From Paenibacillus mesophilus (GTDB lineage: Bacteria > Bacillota > Bacilli > Paenibacillales > NBRC-103111), in NCBI RefSeq assembly GCF_005938385.1, contig NZ_VCRA01000012.1:62001-126000 (forward strand): a stretch of 64,000 nt of DNA, written 5' to 3'. This document shows, in pieces, positions 24,898-34,055 of the stretch (its first letter is position 1; every line of letters begins with the position of its first letter). The position numbers and the translations under genes are program-made. The notes below the pieces were generated by a model. That model saw nothing but the letters and a program-made list of their open reading frames with translations. It searched no databases and was not told where the DNA came from.

Positions 24898-25665
24898 ATG
24901 AGTTCCTGGAAAATCGGGGTTCAATTGTATACGCTTCGCGAAGAAACGGCGAAAGACTTCGCCGGAGCATTGCGCAAGGTGGCGGAGGAAGGATTCGCCG
25001 GTGTGGAGTTCGCCGGGTACGGCGGCATGGAAGCGGACAAGCTGAAAGCGCTGCTTGACGAGCTTGGACTGCAGGCGATCGGCAGCCATGTCGGCATCGC
25101 CCGTCTGAGAGACGCGCTGGACGAAGAGATCGCGTTCAACAAGACGATCGGCAGCTCGTATATCGTCTGCCCGGGACTGGGCAAGGAATACCGGGACAGT
25201 GAGTCGGCGTGGAAGAACACGTTCGGACTGCTCGAGGAAATCGGCCGCAAATGCGCCGAGCAAGGGATCGCCTTCGGCTACCATAACCACGCGTTCGAGC
25301 TCGAGGAGCGTGTCGGCGGAGAAACGGCGCTCGACGCTTTGTTCGGCACGGCTTCTGCAGATGCGGTGAAGGTGGAGCTCGATTCCGCTTGGGTGCACGC
25401 CGCCGGCTACGATGCGGTATCGTACATCGGCAAGTTTGCGGGCCGCATTCCGCTCGTCCATTTCAAGGATCTGCGCAAGACGGAGGAAGGCAAGTGGCTG
25501 ACGGTCGAGCTCGGAAGCGGCGAAGTCGATCTGCTCGCGATCGCGAACGCGGCGGACAAGGCCGGAGCGGAATGGTTGATTTACGAGCAGGACAGCACGC
25601 AGAATGCCCCGTTCGTGGCGCTTGCGAACAGCATGAAATGGATCAAGGAAAACCGGTTGGCTTAA
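24898..25665 (+). CDS. sugar phosphate isomerase/epimerase (xylose isomerase-like TIM barrel)
   Basis: A 255-residue AP-endonuclease-2-type TIM barrel. The usual metal-ligand stretches are present: FGYHNHAFELEE (residues ~124-135), VKVELDSAWVHAAG and RIPLVHFKDLRK. These enzymes isomerise or epimerise keto-sugars or oxidise/dehydrate inositol-type substrates; the substrate is not evident. AAGAGGTGACC precedes the ATG. It is monocistronic; a small TTTCCTG...CAGGAAG inverted repeat at 24828-24848 lies in its leader and may be an operator. Confidence 0.88.
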   Translation: MSSWKIGVQLYTLREETAKDFAGALRKVAEEGFAGVEFAGYGGMEADKLKALLDELGLQAIGSHVGIARLRDALDEEIAFNKTIGSSYIVCPGLGKEYRDSESAWKNTFGLLEEIGRKCAEQGIAFGYHNHAFELEERVGGETALDALFGTASADAVKVELDSAWVHAAGYDAVSYIGKFAGRIPLVHFKDLRKTEEGKWLTVELGSGEVDLLAIANAADKAGAEWLIYEQDSTQNAPFVALANSMKWIKENRLA

Positions 25666-25682
25666 TGCCTCCGGTTTTTTTG
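25648..25682 (+). terminator. terminator overlapping the isomerase stop
   Basis: AAAACCGG - TTGGCTTAATGCCT - CCGGTTTTTTT; the stop codon TAA lies in the loop. Confidence 0.75.
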
Positions 25683-25778
25683 TTTCGATAGCGGAGCCGA
25701 ATTCCGCTGAGTAGGCTACTTCACGGCTTGCTTCGTTATTAGCGGAACTACGGTGCGGTGAACTATAGATTTTATGCT

Positions 25779-25876
25779 ACAATGGCGGCAATAAGATGTT
25801 TAGTGGATAGTAGTCCCGTTATGTTAATGATTCATCAAATTACTGCCGCTGGAGCGTGTTCTCCAGCGGTTTTCTT
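25779..25876 (+). ncRNA. candidate short transcript with strong terminator
   Basis: In a 600-bp gap without a gene, a TACAAT box at 25779-25784 (weak -35) is followed ~60 nt later by CCGCTGGAG - CGTGTT - CTCCAGCGG - TTTTCTTT (25846-25876). The terminator belongs to no recognised gene. A small RNA of ~90 nt is possible; no known family was recognised. Confidence 0.3.
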
Positions 25877-26014
25877 TACGTTAGGGCGAGCGATTCGGGG
25901 CATGGCGTAGTACGTTTAGCGAAAGCCCCTTATCGATCATCAGTGCCTCTTGCTCCTGCTGTGGCGGGCTGCCTTGTAGCATATCGAGTTTGTGAGCCGG
26001 TCTAAATCAACTAT

Positions 26015-26167
26015 AAACTGGTTCATAAAATAATTAAAAATATTAATTGATTCTTAAAAATAAAAATTGACAACGATTTCAAACCGAAATAAAATGAAGG
26101 GGAATCAAAGAAAATGCAGGGAAATGCCCATTGACCTGTAAACTTTACTGATTTTATGAACCAGTTT
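26015..26167. promoter_or_regulatory. promoter between 17-bp inverted operator-like sites
   Basis: AAACTGGTTCATAAAAT (26015-26031) recurs perfectly inverted as ATTTTATGAACCAGTTT (26151-26167). Midway lies a good sigma-A promoter, TTGACA (26067-26072), 17 nt, TAAAAT (26090-26095). The two sites are 136 bp apart centre to centre. They may bind the GntR-type protein encoded 100 bp downstream; a small insertion element is the alternative. Confidence 0.5.
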
Positions 26168-26264
26168 TAAGAAGTAGAGGGCGGTCCGAGGTGAGGGGAG
26201 CGATAAACGATAAGACCATGGTAAACTAGAGGCAATACGAATGCACTGGGGAGTCGAATGAGCG

Positions 26265-27647
26265 ATGAGACATAGACCGACGAAAGAACAATTCAACCGG
26301 CAATTGGAGCAGATGGTGCTTGCTTTGCGTAACGAAATTATAAACGGAGTTTATGCGCCGGGGGACTGCCTGCCATCCGAGAAAGATCTCGTAAAGCGGT
26401 TCGGCATGAGCAACAACTCGATTCGGACCGGACTTGCGCAGCTCGTGCGGGAGGGCTGGATCGATAAAGTACCGAGAGTCGGCAACCGGGTAGCCGCAGG
26501 ACGGCCTCCCGTCAAGCTGAAGCTGCTGAGCAATTCGCTGCCCTTTCGCAACCTGAAACTGCAACAACTGCTGGACGGGTTTCATCGGCAATATCCATGG
26601 ATCCAAGTAGAGACTGTAAAGGTCGTCGGGATCGACGGATTCTTCGAACAAACCGGGGGCATCGCGGGGGATTTATTGCTGCTCGAGAACAATCAATATT
26701 GGCAGATGGCCGGTAGAGGGATGTCGCGGCACTTGGAGAAGCTCGAAGAGAAGCCGGAGCTGTATCCGCAAGTGACGAAGCTGTTCGAGACGGACGAAGG
26801 GCTTTACTTGCAGCCGCTCATTTTTTCCCCGATCGTGCTCTGCTACAACAGGGCCCATTTCCGCGAATGCGGGCTGCTGGAGCCCGACGGCAGCTGGACT
26901 TGGGACGAACTGCTGCGCAATGCCGAGAAGCTGTCGGACGGCAAAAACCGGTACGGCTTCTGCTTCCATATCCCGAGCGAGAACCGCTGGCCGGTATTTC
27001 TGCTCCAAAGCATGGAACGGTTCGAGTGGGACGGCTCCGGGCTGAGAGACATTCGCGGCACGAAAATGCTGGAAAGCATGAAAATCGTCAAAAGCATCCT
27101 TCATAACCGAAAAGCACTTCCGCTCTATTTGTCCGAGGACAACGACGATATCGACCGGATGTTCATGGAAGGCAAAGTGTCGATGACGCTGAACAGCTAT
27201 ATCGGGTTGAACGGCTGGAGCGAGTCGGATATCGAGTACGACATTTCGCCGATACCGTTCATCCACGAATCGCGGACGCTTGCCATAGCGCTCGGAGTCG
27301 GGGTTAGCCGGAATACGAAGCACAGAGAAGAGGCGATGCTGCTCGTCGATTATTTGACATCGGAGGAAGCGCAGAGCTTCATCCGCAGCCATACGATGAG
27401 CATACCGAGTCTCGGGACGCTTCCTATCCATATCGAGAAGACGGCATTGTACCGCCCGTCCCGCTATATGATGTTCCGCGAAGTGATGGCATCGCTTCGG
27501 AAGATCGCCGATTTGAACTTGCCGTATGGGATGATCCGGGCTTTATCCAACCAGCTGAGAGCGTACTGGGCCGATCTGATCGACGAAGACGAGCTGTGCG
27601 ACCGGCTGATTCAAGTTTTGTCCAAACAACCGGAAAAAGAAAAATGA
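26265..27647 (+). CDS. GntR winged helix fused to a solute-binding protein domain
   Basis: A 460-residue fusion. Residues ~10-80 form a GntR winged helix (EIINGVYAPGDCLPSEKDLVKRFGMSNNSIRTGLAQLVREGWI). Residues ~85-450 resemble an extracellular sugar-binding protein (LLLENNQYW, IVLCYNRAHFRECGL, SWTWDELLRNAEKL, KHREEAMLLVDYLTSEEAQSF) without signal peptide or lipobox. The protein is therefore a cytosolic DNA-binding regulator with a periplasmic-binding-type effector domain. The same C-terminal motif occurs in the lipoprotein encoded 33 bp downstream (KHKEDAFDVIAYLTTEEFQS). It probably controls this locus and its own promoter. Confidence 0.88.
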   Translation: MRHRPTKEQFNRQLEQMVLALRNEIINGVYAPGDCLPSEKDLVKRFGMSNNSIRTGLAQLVREGWIDKVPRVGNRVAAGRPPVKLKLLSNSLPFRNLKLQQLLDGFHRQYPWIQVETVKVVGIDGFFEQTGGIAGDLLLLENNQYWQMAGRGMSRHLEKLEEKPELYPQVTKLFETDEGLYLQPLIFSPIVLCYNRAHFRECGLLEPDGSWTWDELLRNAEKLSDGKNRYGFCFHIPSENRWPVFLLQSMERFEWDGSGLRDIRGTKMLESMKIVKSILHNRKALPLYLSEDNDDIDRMFMEGKVSMTLNSYIGLNGWSESDIEYDISPIPFIHESRTLAIALGVGVSRNTKHREEAMLLVDYLTSEEAQSFIRSHTMSIPSLGTLPIHIEKTALYRPSRYMMFREVMASLRKIADLNLPYGMIRALSNQLRAYWADLIDEDELCDRLIQVLSKQPEKEK

Positions 27648-27679
27648 TACGCAAATCCATTCACGGGGGCTGAATCCAT

Positions 27680-29014
27680 ATGATGGGGAACAAAAGAAAG
27701 ATAGGCTTGCTGCTTGCCGCCATGGCCGTATTCGCGACGGCCTGCTCCGGCGGGAAAACGCCGAGTACGGCGGCGCCCGAGGCGGGGAAGGACGCTGCTA
27801 AACAAGCCGAGCAGAAGAAAGAACCTGTCGAGCTGGTGTTCTACTCGCAGGTGGCCGATTACGACCAGACTTTCATGGATACGTTCGGTACGATGATCCA
27901 GAAGAAGTTTCCGCACGTTACCGTCAAGCATCTGCCGGCCGGCAGCAATAAAGTGGCGGACGTAGTCGCGAGCGGTCAGACGATCGATGTCATGTTCATG
28001 TCGATCGGCCAAGCCGATACGCTGACGACTTACAACTACCAGTACGATATTTCCGAGCTGATCAAGACGCGCAAGTATGACCTGTCCAAGCTGGAGCCGT
28101 CGGCGGTGGAGCTGCAGAAAGGCTTCGCGAATAGCGGCATGTACGGGCTTCCGGTATTTACGAATACGCTCGGGCTGTTCTACAACAAAAACCTTTTCGA
28201 CAAATTCGGGGTGGAATATCCGAAGGACGGCTTGACATGGGACCAACTGAAAGATTTGGCCAAGAGGCTGTCGCGCTCCGAAGGCGGCGTGAAGTACAAC
28301 GGGCTCGTCATGTCGTCGTCCGCCAACATCGTGCTGAATCAATACTCCGCCGCTTATCTCGACCCGGCTACGAAGAAATCGATTTTTACGACGGACAACT
28401 TCAAGAAAGCGTTCGAGCTGCTTACGAGCGTCGCGAAAATACCGAACAACGAGCTGACCGCCCAAAACTGGGCATTGGCCGCCCAGCAAAAAATGTTTTT
28501 CCAGGATCAAAGCGCGGCGATGCTGCTGCATTTCGTAGTTCTGTCGCTCTCCACGCTGAAAGACCAGTTCAACTGGGACATCGCCACATTCCCGCAGCTG
28601 GCGGATAAGCCGGGTGTAGGTCCGCAGTCGTATCCGACTTACTTCTACGTAACGAAGACGAGCAAGCATAAAGAAGACGCTTTCGATGTAATCGCTTACT
28701 TGACGACGGAGGAGTTCCAAAGCCACTTGGCCAAAAAAGGGATGCTGCCGATTCTGAAAGACCGGGTAGCGGGAATGTCCCAGTTCGGTCAAGACGTGCC
28801 TACGCTGAAAAACAAAAATGTGAAAGCGCTGCTGCCCGAGAAGTTCGCGCCGTCCGCGCTGACCAAGGTTGAAGTAGTGAAAGGGCAATCGCCGGGACAT
28901 ACGGCTTTCTTCGACGCGTATCAGAACGTCGTGCTCGGCACGAAGGATACGAATACGGCGCTGCGCGAAGCCGGGGAGAAGCTGGACCAGCAGTTGGCGA
29001 ACGTATTGAAATAA
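27680..29014 (+). CDS. extracellular sugar-binding lipoprotein, no permease nearby
   Basis: A 444-residue lipoprotein: signal peptide with lipobox AVFATAC (Cys at residue ~22), then a Lys/Glu/Gln-rich linker and a solute-binding domain (AYLTTEEFQSHLAKKGMLPILKD near 350). It is paralogous to the protein at 61845 (shared KDG.TWD and SKHKDEAF..V.YLT.EEFQ). It sits between the GntR fusion gene and a polysaccharide lyase, with no permease or ATPase in the locus. It may use permeases encoded elsewhere or act as a ligand sensor. Confidence 0.9.
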   Translation: MMGNKRKIGLLLAAMAVFATACSGGKTPSTAAPEAGKDAAKQAEQKKEPVELVFYSQVADYDQTFMDTFGTMIQKKFPHVTVKHLPAGSNKVADVVASGQTIDVMFMSIGQADTLTTYNYQYDISELIKTRKYDLSKLEPSAVELQKGFANSGMYGLPVFTNTLGLFYNKNLFDKFGVEYPKDGLTWDQLKDLAKRLSRSEGGVKYNGLVMSSSANIVLNQYSAAYLDPATKKSIFTTDNFKKAFELLTSVAKIPNNELTAQNWALAAQQKMFFQDQSAAMLLHFVVLSLSTLKDQFNWDIATFPQLADKPGVGPQSYPTYFYVTKTSKHKEDAFDVIAYLTTEEFQSHLAKKGMLPILKDRVAGMSQFGQDVPTLKNKNVKALLPEKFAPSALTKVEVVKGQSPGHTAFFDAYQNVVLGTKDTNTALREAGEKLDQQLANVLK

Positions 29015-29075
29015 AGCAGGGCGGCGATTGCTCCCTCCGGGAAGGGCCTCTCGGTGTTTGAGGAGGTTGTATGAA

Positions 29076-32000
29076 ATGGGAAAGCCGTGGAAAGCAGTAT
29101 GGATTGTTCTCGTTTCTTCCTTGATGATTCTAACTTCCGTCGGGGGTCAATCTCATATGGTGCGAATAAGTAACGGGGGTCGGGCGGATGCAGCGCCGGC
29201 CCCGATCCGGGTTGAAGCGGACAAATGGGCGATTGTACCGCGCCTCCGCACGGCGCCGGTCATCGACGGACGGCCGGATGAAGAGATATGGCGGCAGGCG
29301 GCCGTACTGAACGGCTTCGCGACCGCTTTCTACGAACAGGAGGCGCTTCATAAAGCGGAGTACCGCGCTGCATACGATGACCGGCATTTGTATATATCCG
29401 GAACGCTTGCGCGTCCGGCGGCCGATACGTTGGCGCAGATCGAGCTCGTCATCCGTCCCGCGGGCGAGAGGGAGGCTTTCTATGCCGTCCGAATACCGAT
29501 CGAGTCCGCCCGGCCTCCCGCGATTCAAACCGTATGGAATCCCGCGATGTACGATATTAACGCTTCCGCCGATCAAGGCCGGAGAACGGTCGAAGCTTTC
29601 CAATACCGTACGGCTGCGGACGAGGCCGCCCTTCATGTGGAAGCGGCCATTCCGATTACGGCGATATCGCCGGGCGGTGTGCCGGACGGAACGGAGTGGA
29701 GACTGAACGTAATCCATGTACAAAATTTGTACAGCCGCCCGCTCGATTCGTGGGTCCCGATCCGGAATTCGTACCACTGGCATGACGGCGGACAGACCGC
29801 GCGATTGAACGGGGATGTGATCGGCCAGGAACGTCTGGGCAGTTTGTTTTTCTCCCGCGTACCGGAACGGCTCGCGCCTGCCGCCGGCGGGAATGCCGTG
29901 TGGAGCCCGATGAAGGCCGAGCTCGCCTATACCGGATTTACTGCCAAGCGGTTGAAGCTTTTGCTGCCCTATGCGGACGCGGCGGCGCGCGATATGCGGC
30001 TCCTCTGGAAGGAGCCCGGCGGCGATTGGAGTCAGTTGGCGATAGGGGCATGGGAGCGAGACGGGCTGTCCGCCGCGATTGCATTCCAGCATCCCGCGCC
30101 GAGGACAGACGGAACGTATCAGCTGATGATCGCCTTCTCGCCTGCCGCGTCTGCCGCGCCTGCCGGGACGAAGGTCGCCATCCTGACTTTCGACAGGGAG
30201 CACGCCATTGCCGCCGGAATTGCCGCGAACGAAAAAAGGGTTTCGCCGGATGATGTAGGCTCCGTTCCTTGGTCGGAGCCTTCGGAGAATGTCCGGAACG
30301 CTTTGGCGCTTATTCCGGAGCAGCCCGGCTTCCTGTTCGTCGGCTTGCCGGAAATGCCGGAGCTGTACCCGCAGTCGATGTATCAGCTGTCCGCAGACGG
30401 GCAAAGCTTGATCGCGCAGCGTACCGGCACCGTATACCCGAACGCCAAATTTCCGGAAAACAAGGAGCTTGTTACGACCAATGCGCTTGGCGAAACGGTG
30501 ACCATTCCCTATCACGAGGATGCGGCGGGCCGCAAATATTTCCTGTCCGCGCATAAATGGTATTTGCAGAAAGGGCGGGCGATAGCGCAAACGGCGGCGA
30601 TAGCCAGAACCGATCCGCTCGGTGCGGCGCGTCTGTTGAACCGGTTCGCCGATGCGTACAAAGGATACAATCCGACTGTCGATCGAGTCGGGGGCGCCAA
30701 TCATATCAACGCTTCGGCGAATAAAGCTTCCGGACCGCCCTACGCGTATTGGGGAGGGGTGTGGGACCGGTGGTGGTACAACGATCTGAATCAAATGCGG
30801 CCGCTGCTGAACGCGTATGTCGAGGTGAAGAAGACCGATGCGTTCAAACAGTTGAGCGCCGCCTTGGGCGAAGATGTCGAACGGAAAATTGTGCATGACA
30901 TGTTCATCCCGTCCGCCGAATACACGCTTACGCATGTAAACCGGTACAGCAATATGTCGCTGGAGCCTTGGACGGGACTCGTTGCGGTGGGCAAGGCGAT
31001 CGGGGAGCCGGATTATATACATCGCATCGCCGAATCGCTTGAATCGTTTACGGCCCGGATGTTTCTGTCCGACGGGTTCTGGCAGGAGGTTACGCAGAGC
31101 TACCATCTTCAGACGGTCAACGGGCTGCAAAAGGTAACGAGCCTGCTGCGCGGCTGGAGCGACCCGGACGGATACATATCGCCGCGAACGGGTCTTCATT
31201 TCGATAATCTCGATATGGAGAAGCAGTTTCCGATCATCGGCCGCGCGATGGATATAAGCAGACGGCTCGTCTATCCGGACGGGAAAGTGCTGCCCGTGAT
31301 GGACACGTGGGCTTATGATTCGGTATCCCAGCCGAAAACGGACGAAGGGCCGCTGCTATTGCCGTCGACAGGAATCGGCCGATTGACGGGCGGGAAGGGT
31401 CCCGGTCAAACGATGCTGTATATGGGCTTCCAACCGAAGTACGGCCATGTGCATTGGGACCCGCTGAATTTGAATTTGTATGCCAATCGGCAGGAGCTGC
31501 TTCCGGATCTCGGGTACTCGCACAATACGAAGTACCGGTGGTTTACGTTGTCGACGATGGGTCACAACACGGTCGTTGTCGACAGCAAAAACATGGTCAG
31601 CAACGAGCGGTCCAAAAACGGAGGCAATGTGGAAGCGTTCGTTCAAGGCGCCGGCGCTTTCCAGGCGATGCGCGCCAGCTATGAATCGGCATACCCGGGA
31701 ACCGAGGAGTACAGCCGCGAGCCGTGGTATGTGCCGTTCCCGGACGGAACGGGAGAGCGGGGTTACGTGCTCGATTTGTTCCGGGTATCCGGAGGCAGCC
31801 GCCATGAGTACACGCTGCAGGGAGATGCGAATCGGGATGCCGTATTCCGGACGGATATGCAGCTGACGGACTATGGTCCTTATTTGCTGCCGCCGGGAAC
31901 GAACGTAGTGGAGCCTGCGAACAACAGTGACAGCGGCCGCGCCGAAGGCCATTATCCGGGTTACATTCATGTGCGCAATGTGAAGCGGGCGCAGCTCGAG

Positions 32001-32843
32001 GGCGACCGTTACACGCTGTCGCTCATGACGGAGCAGGATGGCCAGAAGCGCACGAATATGAGCATAACCGGACTGCTCGAGCCCGGCAGCAACGAGTTGT
32101 ATTTGGGTCGTTCCCCGTCGCTGCGCTCGGTCAGGGTTATAGGCCGGACGAAGGACAACAACGACGAAGCGGACAAATACGATATGCCGAAGCTCGTGCT
32201 GCGGCGGGACGGTACGAATCTGAAGAGCGCGTTTGTAACGGTGATGGAGCCTTATGTCGGAGAGCGCCCGCGCATCGAATCGATAGAACGGCTGAAGCCG
32301 GAGCAGGCGCCGGAAGGGGCCGTAGCCGTAAAGATCGCCTATGGCGATATCACCGATATTTTGCTCAGCAATCCGCATCACCCCGATCAGCCGTTAGTCG
32401 CGGGCGATGTGACCATGCGCGGGCAGATGGGGCTGATCCGGCTCGTGAACGGACAGGTCCGGGAAATGACGCTGTCCGGCGGGACGCTGCTCAAGAAAGG
32501 TGCTCGCGAGCTGACGGGTCCAGGTACGGTCGCCGGCTCGATCACCGATACTTGGCGCCGAGCGAAGGGCGATGCTTACGACGCTCTTGTAACCGACATC
32601 CCGGTGCCGCCGGAGGCGATCGGGCAATACGTGATCGTGACTCACCCGGATCGGAGCACGAGCGGGTTTAGGATCGGGAACATCGTGCAGGAACAGGGAA
32701 AGACGGCAATCGTCCTCGCCGAGCATGATCCGGGATTCGAGCTGCGTGCCGACGGAAGCTCGGAACAGATGTTTTATCCATCGAAGCGCTGGCAAGGCAT
32801 TCATACGTTCTCGATTCCGAATCTGGAGCACGTCGTCGATTGA
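29076..32843 (+). CDS. large secreted heparinase II/III-like polysaccharide lyase with N-terminal CBM9-like domain
   Basis: About 1255 residues. A signal peptide (MGKPWKAVWIVLVSSLMILTSV) is followed by a sugar-binding CBM9-like domain at ~50-230 (APVIDGRPDEEIWRQAA). Then comes an alpha-helical toroid region (~500-750; YAYWGGVWDRWWYNDLNQMRPLL and NMSLEPWTG) and a beta-sandwich with the heparinase-II-type segment HVHWDPLNLNLYANRQELLPDLGY and GHNTVVVD (~790-850). It should depolymerise an acidic polysaccharide outside the cell. ATG 29076 has AGGAGG 10 nt upstream. Family exact subfamily unsure; more than twice the usual lyase length. Confidence 0.78.
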   Translation: MGKPWKAVWIVLVSSLMILTSVGGQSHMVRISNGGRADAAPAPIRVEADKWAIVPRLRTAPVIDGRPDEEIWRQAAVLNGFATAFYEQEALHKAEYRAAYDDRHLYISGTLARPAADTLAQIELVIRPAGEREAFYAVRIPIESARPPAIQTVWNPAMYDINASADQGRRTVEAFQYRTAADEAALHVEAAIPITAISPGGVPDGTEWRLNVIHVQNLYSRPLDSWVPIRNSYHWHDGGQTARLNGDVIGQERLGSLFFSRVPERLAPAAGGNAVWSPMKAELAYTGFTAKRLKLLLPYADAAARDMRLLWKEPGGDWSQLAIGAWERDGLSAAIAFQHPAPRTDGTYQLMIAFSPAASAAPAGTKVAILTFDREHAIAAGIAANEKRVSPDDVGSVPWSEPSENVRNALALIPEQPGFLFVGLPEMPELYPQSMYQLSADGQSLIAQRTGTVYPNAKFPENKELVTTNALGETVTIPYHEDAAGRKYFLSAHKWYLQKGRAIAQTAAIARTDPLGAARLLNRFADAYKGYNPTVDRVGGANHINASANKASGPPYAYWGGVWDRWWYNDLNQMRPLLNAYVEVKKTDAFKQLSAALGEDVERKIVHDMFIPSAEYTLTHVNRYSNMSLEPWTGLVAVGKAIGEPDYIHRIAESLESFTARMFLSDGFWQEVTQSYHLQTVNGLQKVTSLLRGWSDPDGYISPRTGLHFDNLDMEKQFPIIGRAMDISRRLVYPDGKVLPVMDTWAYDSVSQPKTDEGPLLLPSTGIGRLTGGKGPGQTMLYMGFQPKYGHVHWDPLNLNLYANRQELLPDLGYSHNTKYRWFTLSTMGHNTVVVDSKNMVSNERSKNGGNVEAFVQGAGAFQAMRASYESAYPGTEEYSREPWYVPFPDGTGERGYVLDLFRVSGGSRHEYTLQGDANRDAVFRTDMQLTDYGPYLLPPGTNVVEPANNSDSGRAEGHYPGYIHVRNVKRAQLEGDRYTLSLMTEQDGQKRTNMSITGLLEPGSNELYLGRSPSLRSVRVIGRTKDNNDEADKYDMPKLVLRRDGTNLKSAFVTVMEPYVGERPRIESIERLKPEQAPEGAVAVKIAYGDITDILLSNPHHPDQPLVAGDVTMRGQMGLIRLVNGQVREMTLSGGTLLKKGARELTGPGTVAGSITDTWRRAKGDAYDALVTDIPVPPEAIGQYVIVTHPDRSTSGFRIGNIVQEQGKTAIVLAEHDPGFELRADGSSEQMFYPSKRWQGIHTFSIPNLEHVVD

Positions 32844-32871
32844 ACCTACAGCAAGAAAGAAGGAGACAACT

Positions 32872-33888
32872 ATGAAAACATATAGAGCGGCTATCGTCGG
32901 AGCCGGAATTATAGCCAAATTGCATGTCCGTGCCTTGCGTGAAAGCGAAAGGACCGTTTTTACGGCGATCGCCGACATTGACCCCGAGCGGGCGCGAGTG
33001 CTGGCGGAGCCGAGCGGAGCGGCGGTGTATGAGGATTACCGCCTTATGATTGCGCAGGAGAAGCCGGATATCGCGATCGTGACGCTGCCCCATCATTTGC
33101 ACAAGGAAGCGACGATCTTTTGCATGGAGCAAGGGTGCCATGTATTGCTGGAAAAGCCGATGGCGCTCAATGCGGCGGAATGTGCGGAGATTAACGAGGT
33201 AGCTGCGAAATACGGCGTGAAGGCGTTGGTCGGACACATGCAGCATTTTTTCGCGGCGAACATCAAAGCGAAGGAAATCATCGAGTCCGGCCGGCTGGGA
33301 CAGTTGGTCGCCATCAACGACAGGCGGCACCATCCTTATTTCCTGCCCGACCGTCCGGGCTGGTTTCTGGATAAGGCGCGCTCCGGGGGCGGAGTCGTTA
33401 TCAATCTGGGCAGCCACTCGATCGACAAAATCCAATGGCTGACCGGAACGACCATCCGAAGCGTCAAGGCGAGCATGACTTATTACGGGGAAAGGGGAGA
33501 CGTGGAAGGCAGCGCCTCCTTGTTCATGCAGACTTCGTCGGGCGTACCGGCCATGGTGTCGCTGTGCGGCTATAACAACGTTGCGGTCAACGAAACGGAG
33601 CTGCTCTTTACGGGCGGGCAGCTCAAAATCACCGGATCGCAAGGGCTTTGGATCGGCACCTTCGACCAGCCGTACGAGCCGGTATCGACGGAAGGATTCG
33701 CCGAGCCGTTCGCCGCCCAATGGAACAGTATGCTGGACTGTGTGGAGCATGGTATGGAAGAAGGAATCTCGGGCATATACGGTCAGTCCGTATGTGCCGT
33801 GGTGGATGCGGCATACCGCTCTAGCGAGACGGGGAAGGAGCAGGAGGTTGAGTCGTTTTCCACCACGGAGGAAGTATCCGTGAGATGA
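32872..33888 (+). CDS. Gfo/Idh/MocA family oxidoreductase
   Basis: A 338-residue NAD(P)-dependent sugar oxidoreductase. The Rossmann start AAIVGAGIIAKLHVRAL is followed by the family's EKPMALNAAECAEI motif (Lys-Pro of the catalytic site) and a GGGVVINLGSHSIDKIQWL block. AGAAGGAGACAAC precedes ATG 32872. It lies 28 bp behind the lyase and probably handles a sugar derived from its products. Substrate unknown. A terminator follows. Confidence 0.92.
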   Translation: MKTYRAAIVGAGIIAKLHVRALRESERTVFTAIADIDPERARVLAEPSGAAVYEDYRLMIAQEKPDIAIVTLPHHLHKEATIFCMEQGCHVLLEKPMALNAAECAEINEVAAKYGVKALVGHMQHFFAANIKAKEIIESGRLGQLVAINDRRHHPYFLPDRPGWFLDKARSGGGVVINLGSHSIDKIQWLTGTTIRSVKASMTYYGERGDVEGSASLFMQTSSGVPAMVSLCGYNNVAVNETELLFTGGQLKITGSQGLWIGTFDQPYEPVSTEGFAEPFAAQWNSMLDCVEHGMEEGISGIYGQSVCAVVDAAYRSSETGKEQEVESFSTTEEVSVR

Positions 33889-33923
33889 TAAGTGCCGTTT
33901 ATGAAGGATATCTAAATAGCGTC

Positions 33924-33956
33924 GGGGCCGCTCTGTGTTGGAGCGGCCCTTGTTCG
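33924..33956 (+). terminator. terminator of the lyase operon
   Basis: GGGGCCGCTC - TGTGTT - GGAGCGGCCC followed by TTGTTCGTT. The T-run is interrupted. Confidence 0.65.
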
Positions 33957-34055
33957 TTCCCGCCCGTATGCGAAATAAGGGCGGTTTGCGGCTTCTATTG
34001 TCTGCTCTGGTGGGGATTTCGGCTGAATAAGAGCTGGTTCCTTCAAACGTCTAGT

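Noticed and set aside
29130-31199. 689-codon ORF antisense to the lyase
   Set aside because: A long reverse-strand open frame caused by GC-rich codon bias; Arg-rich low-quality protein without domains or RBS. The sense gene has signal peptide and domains.
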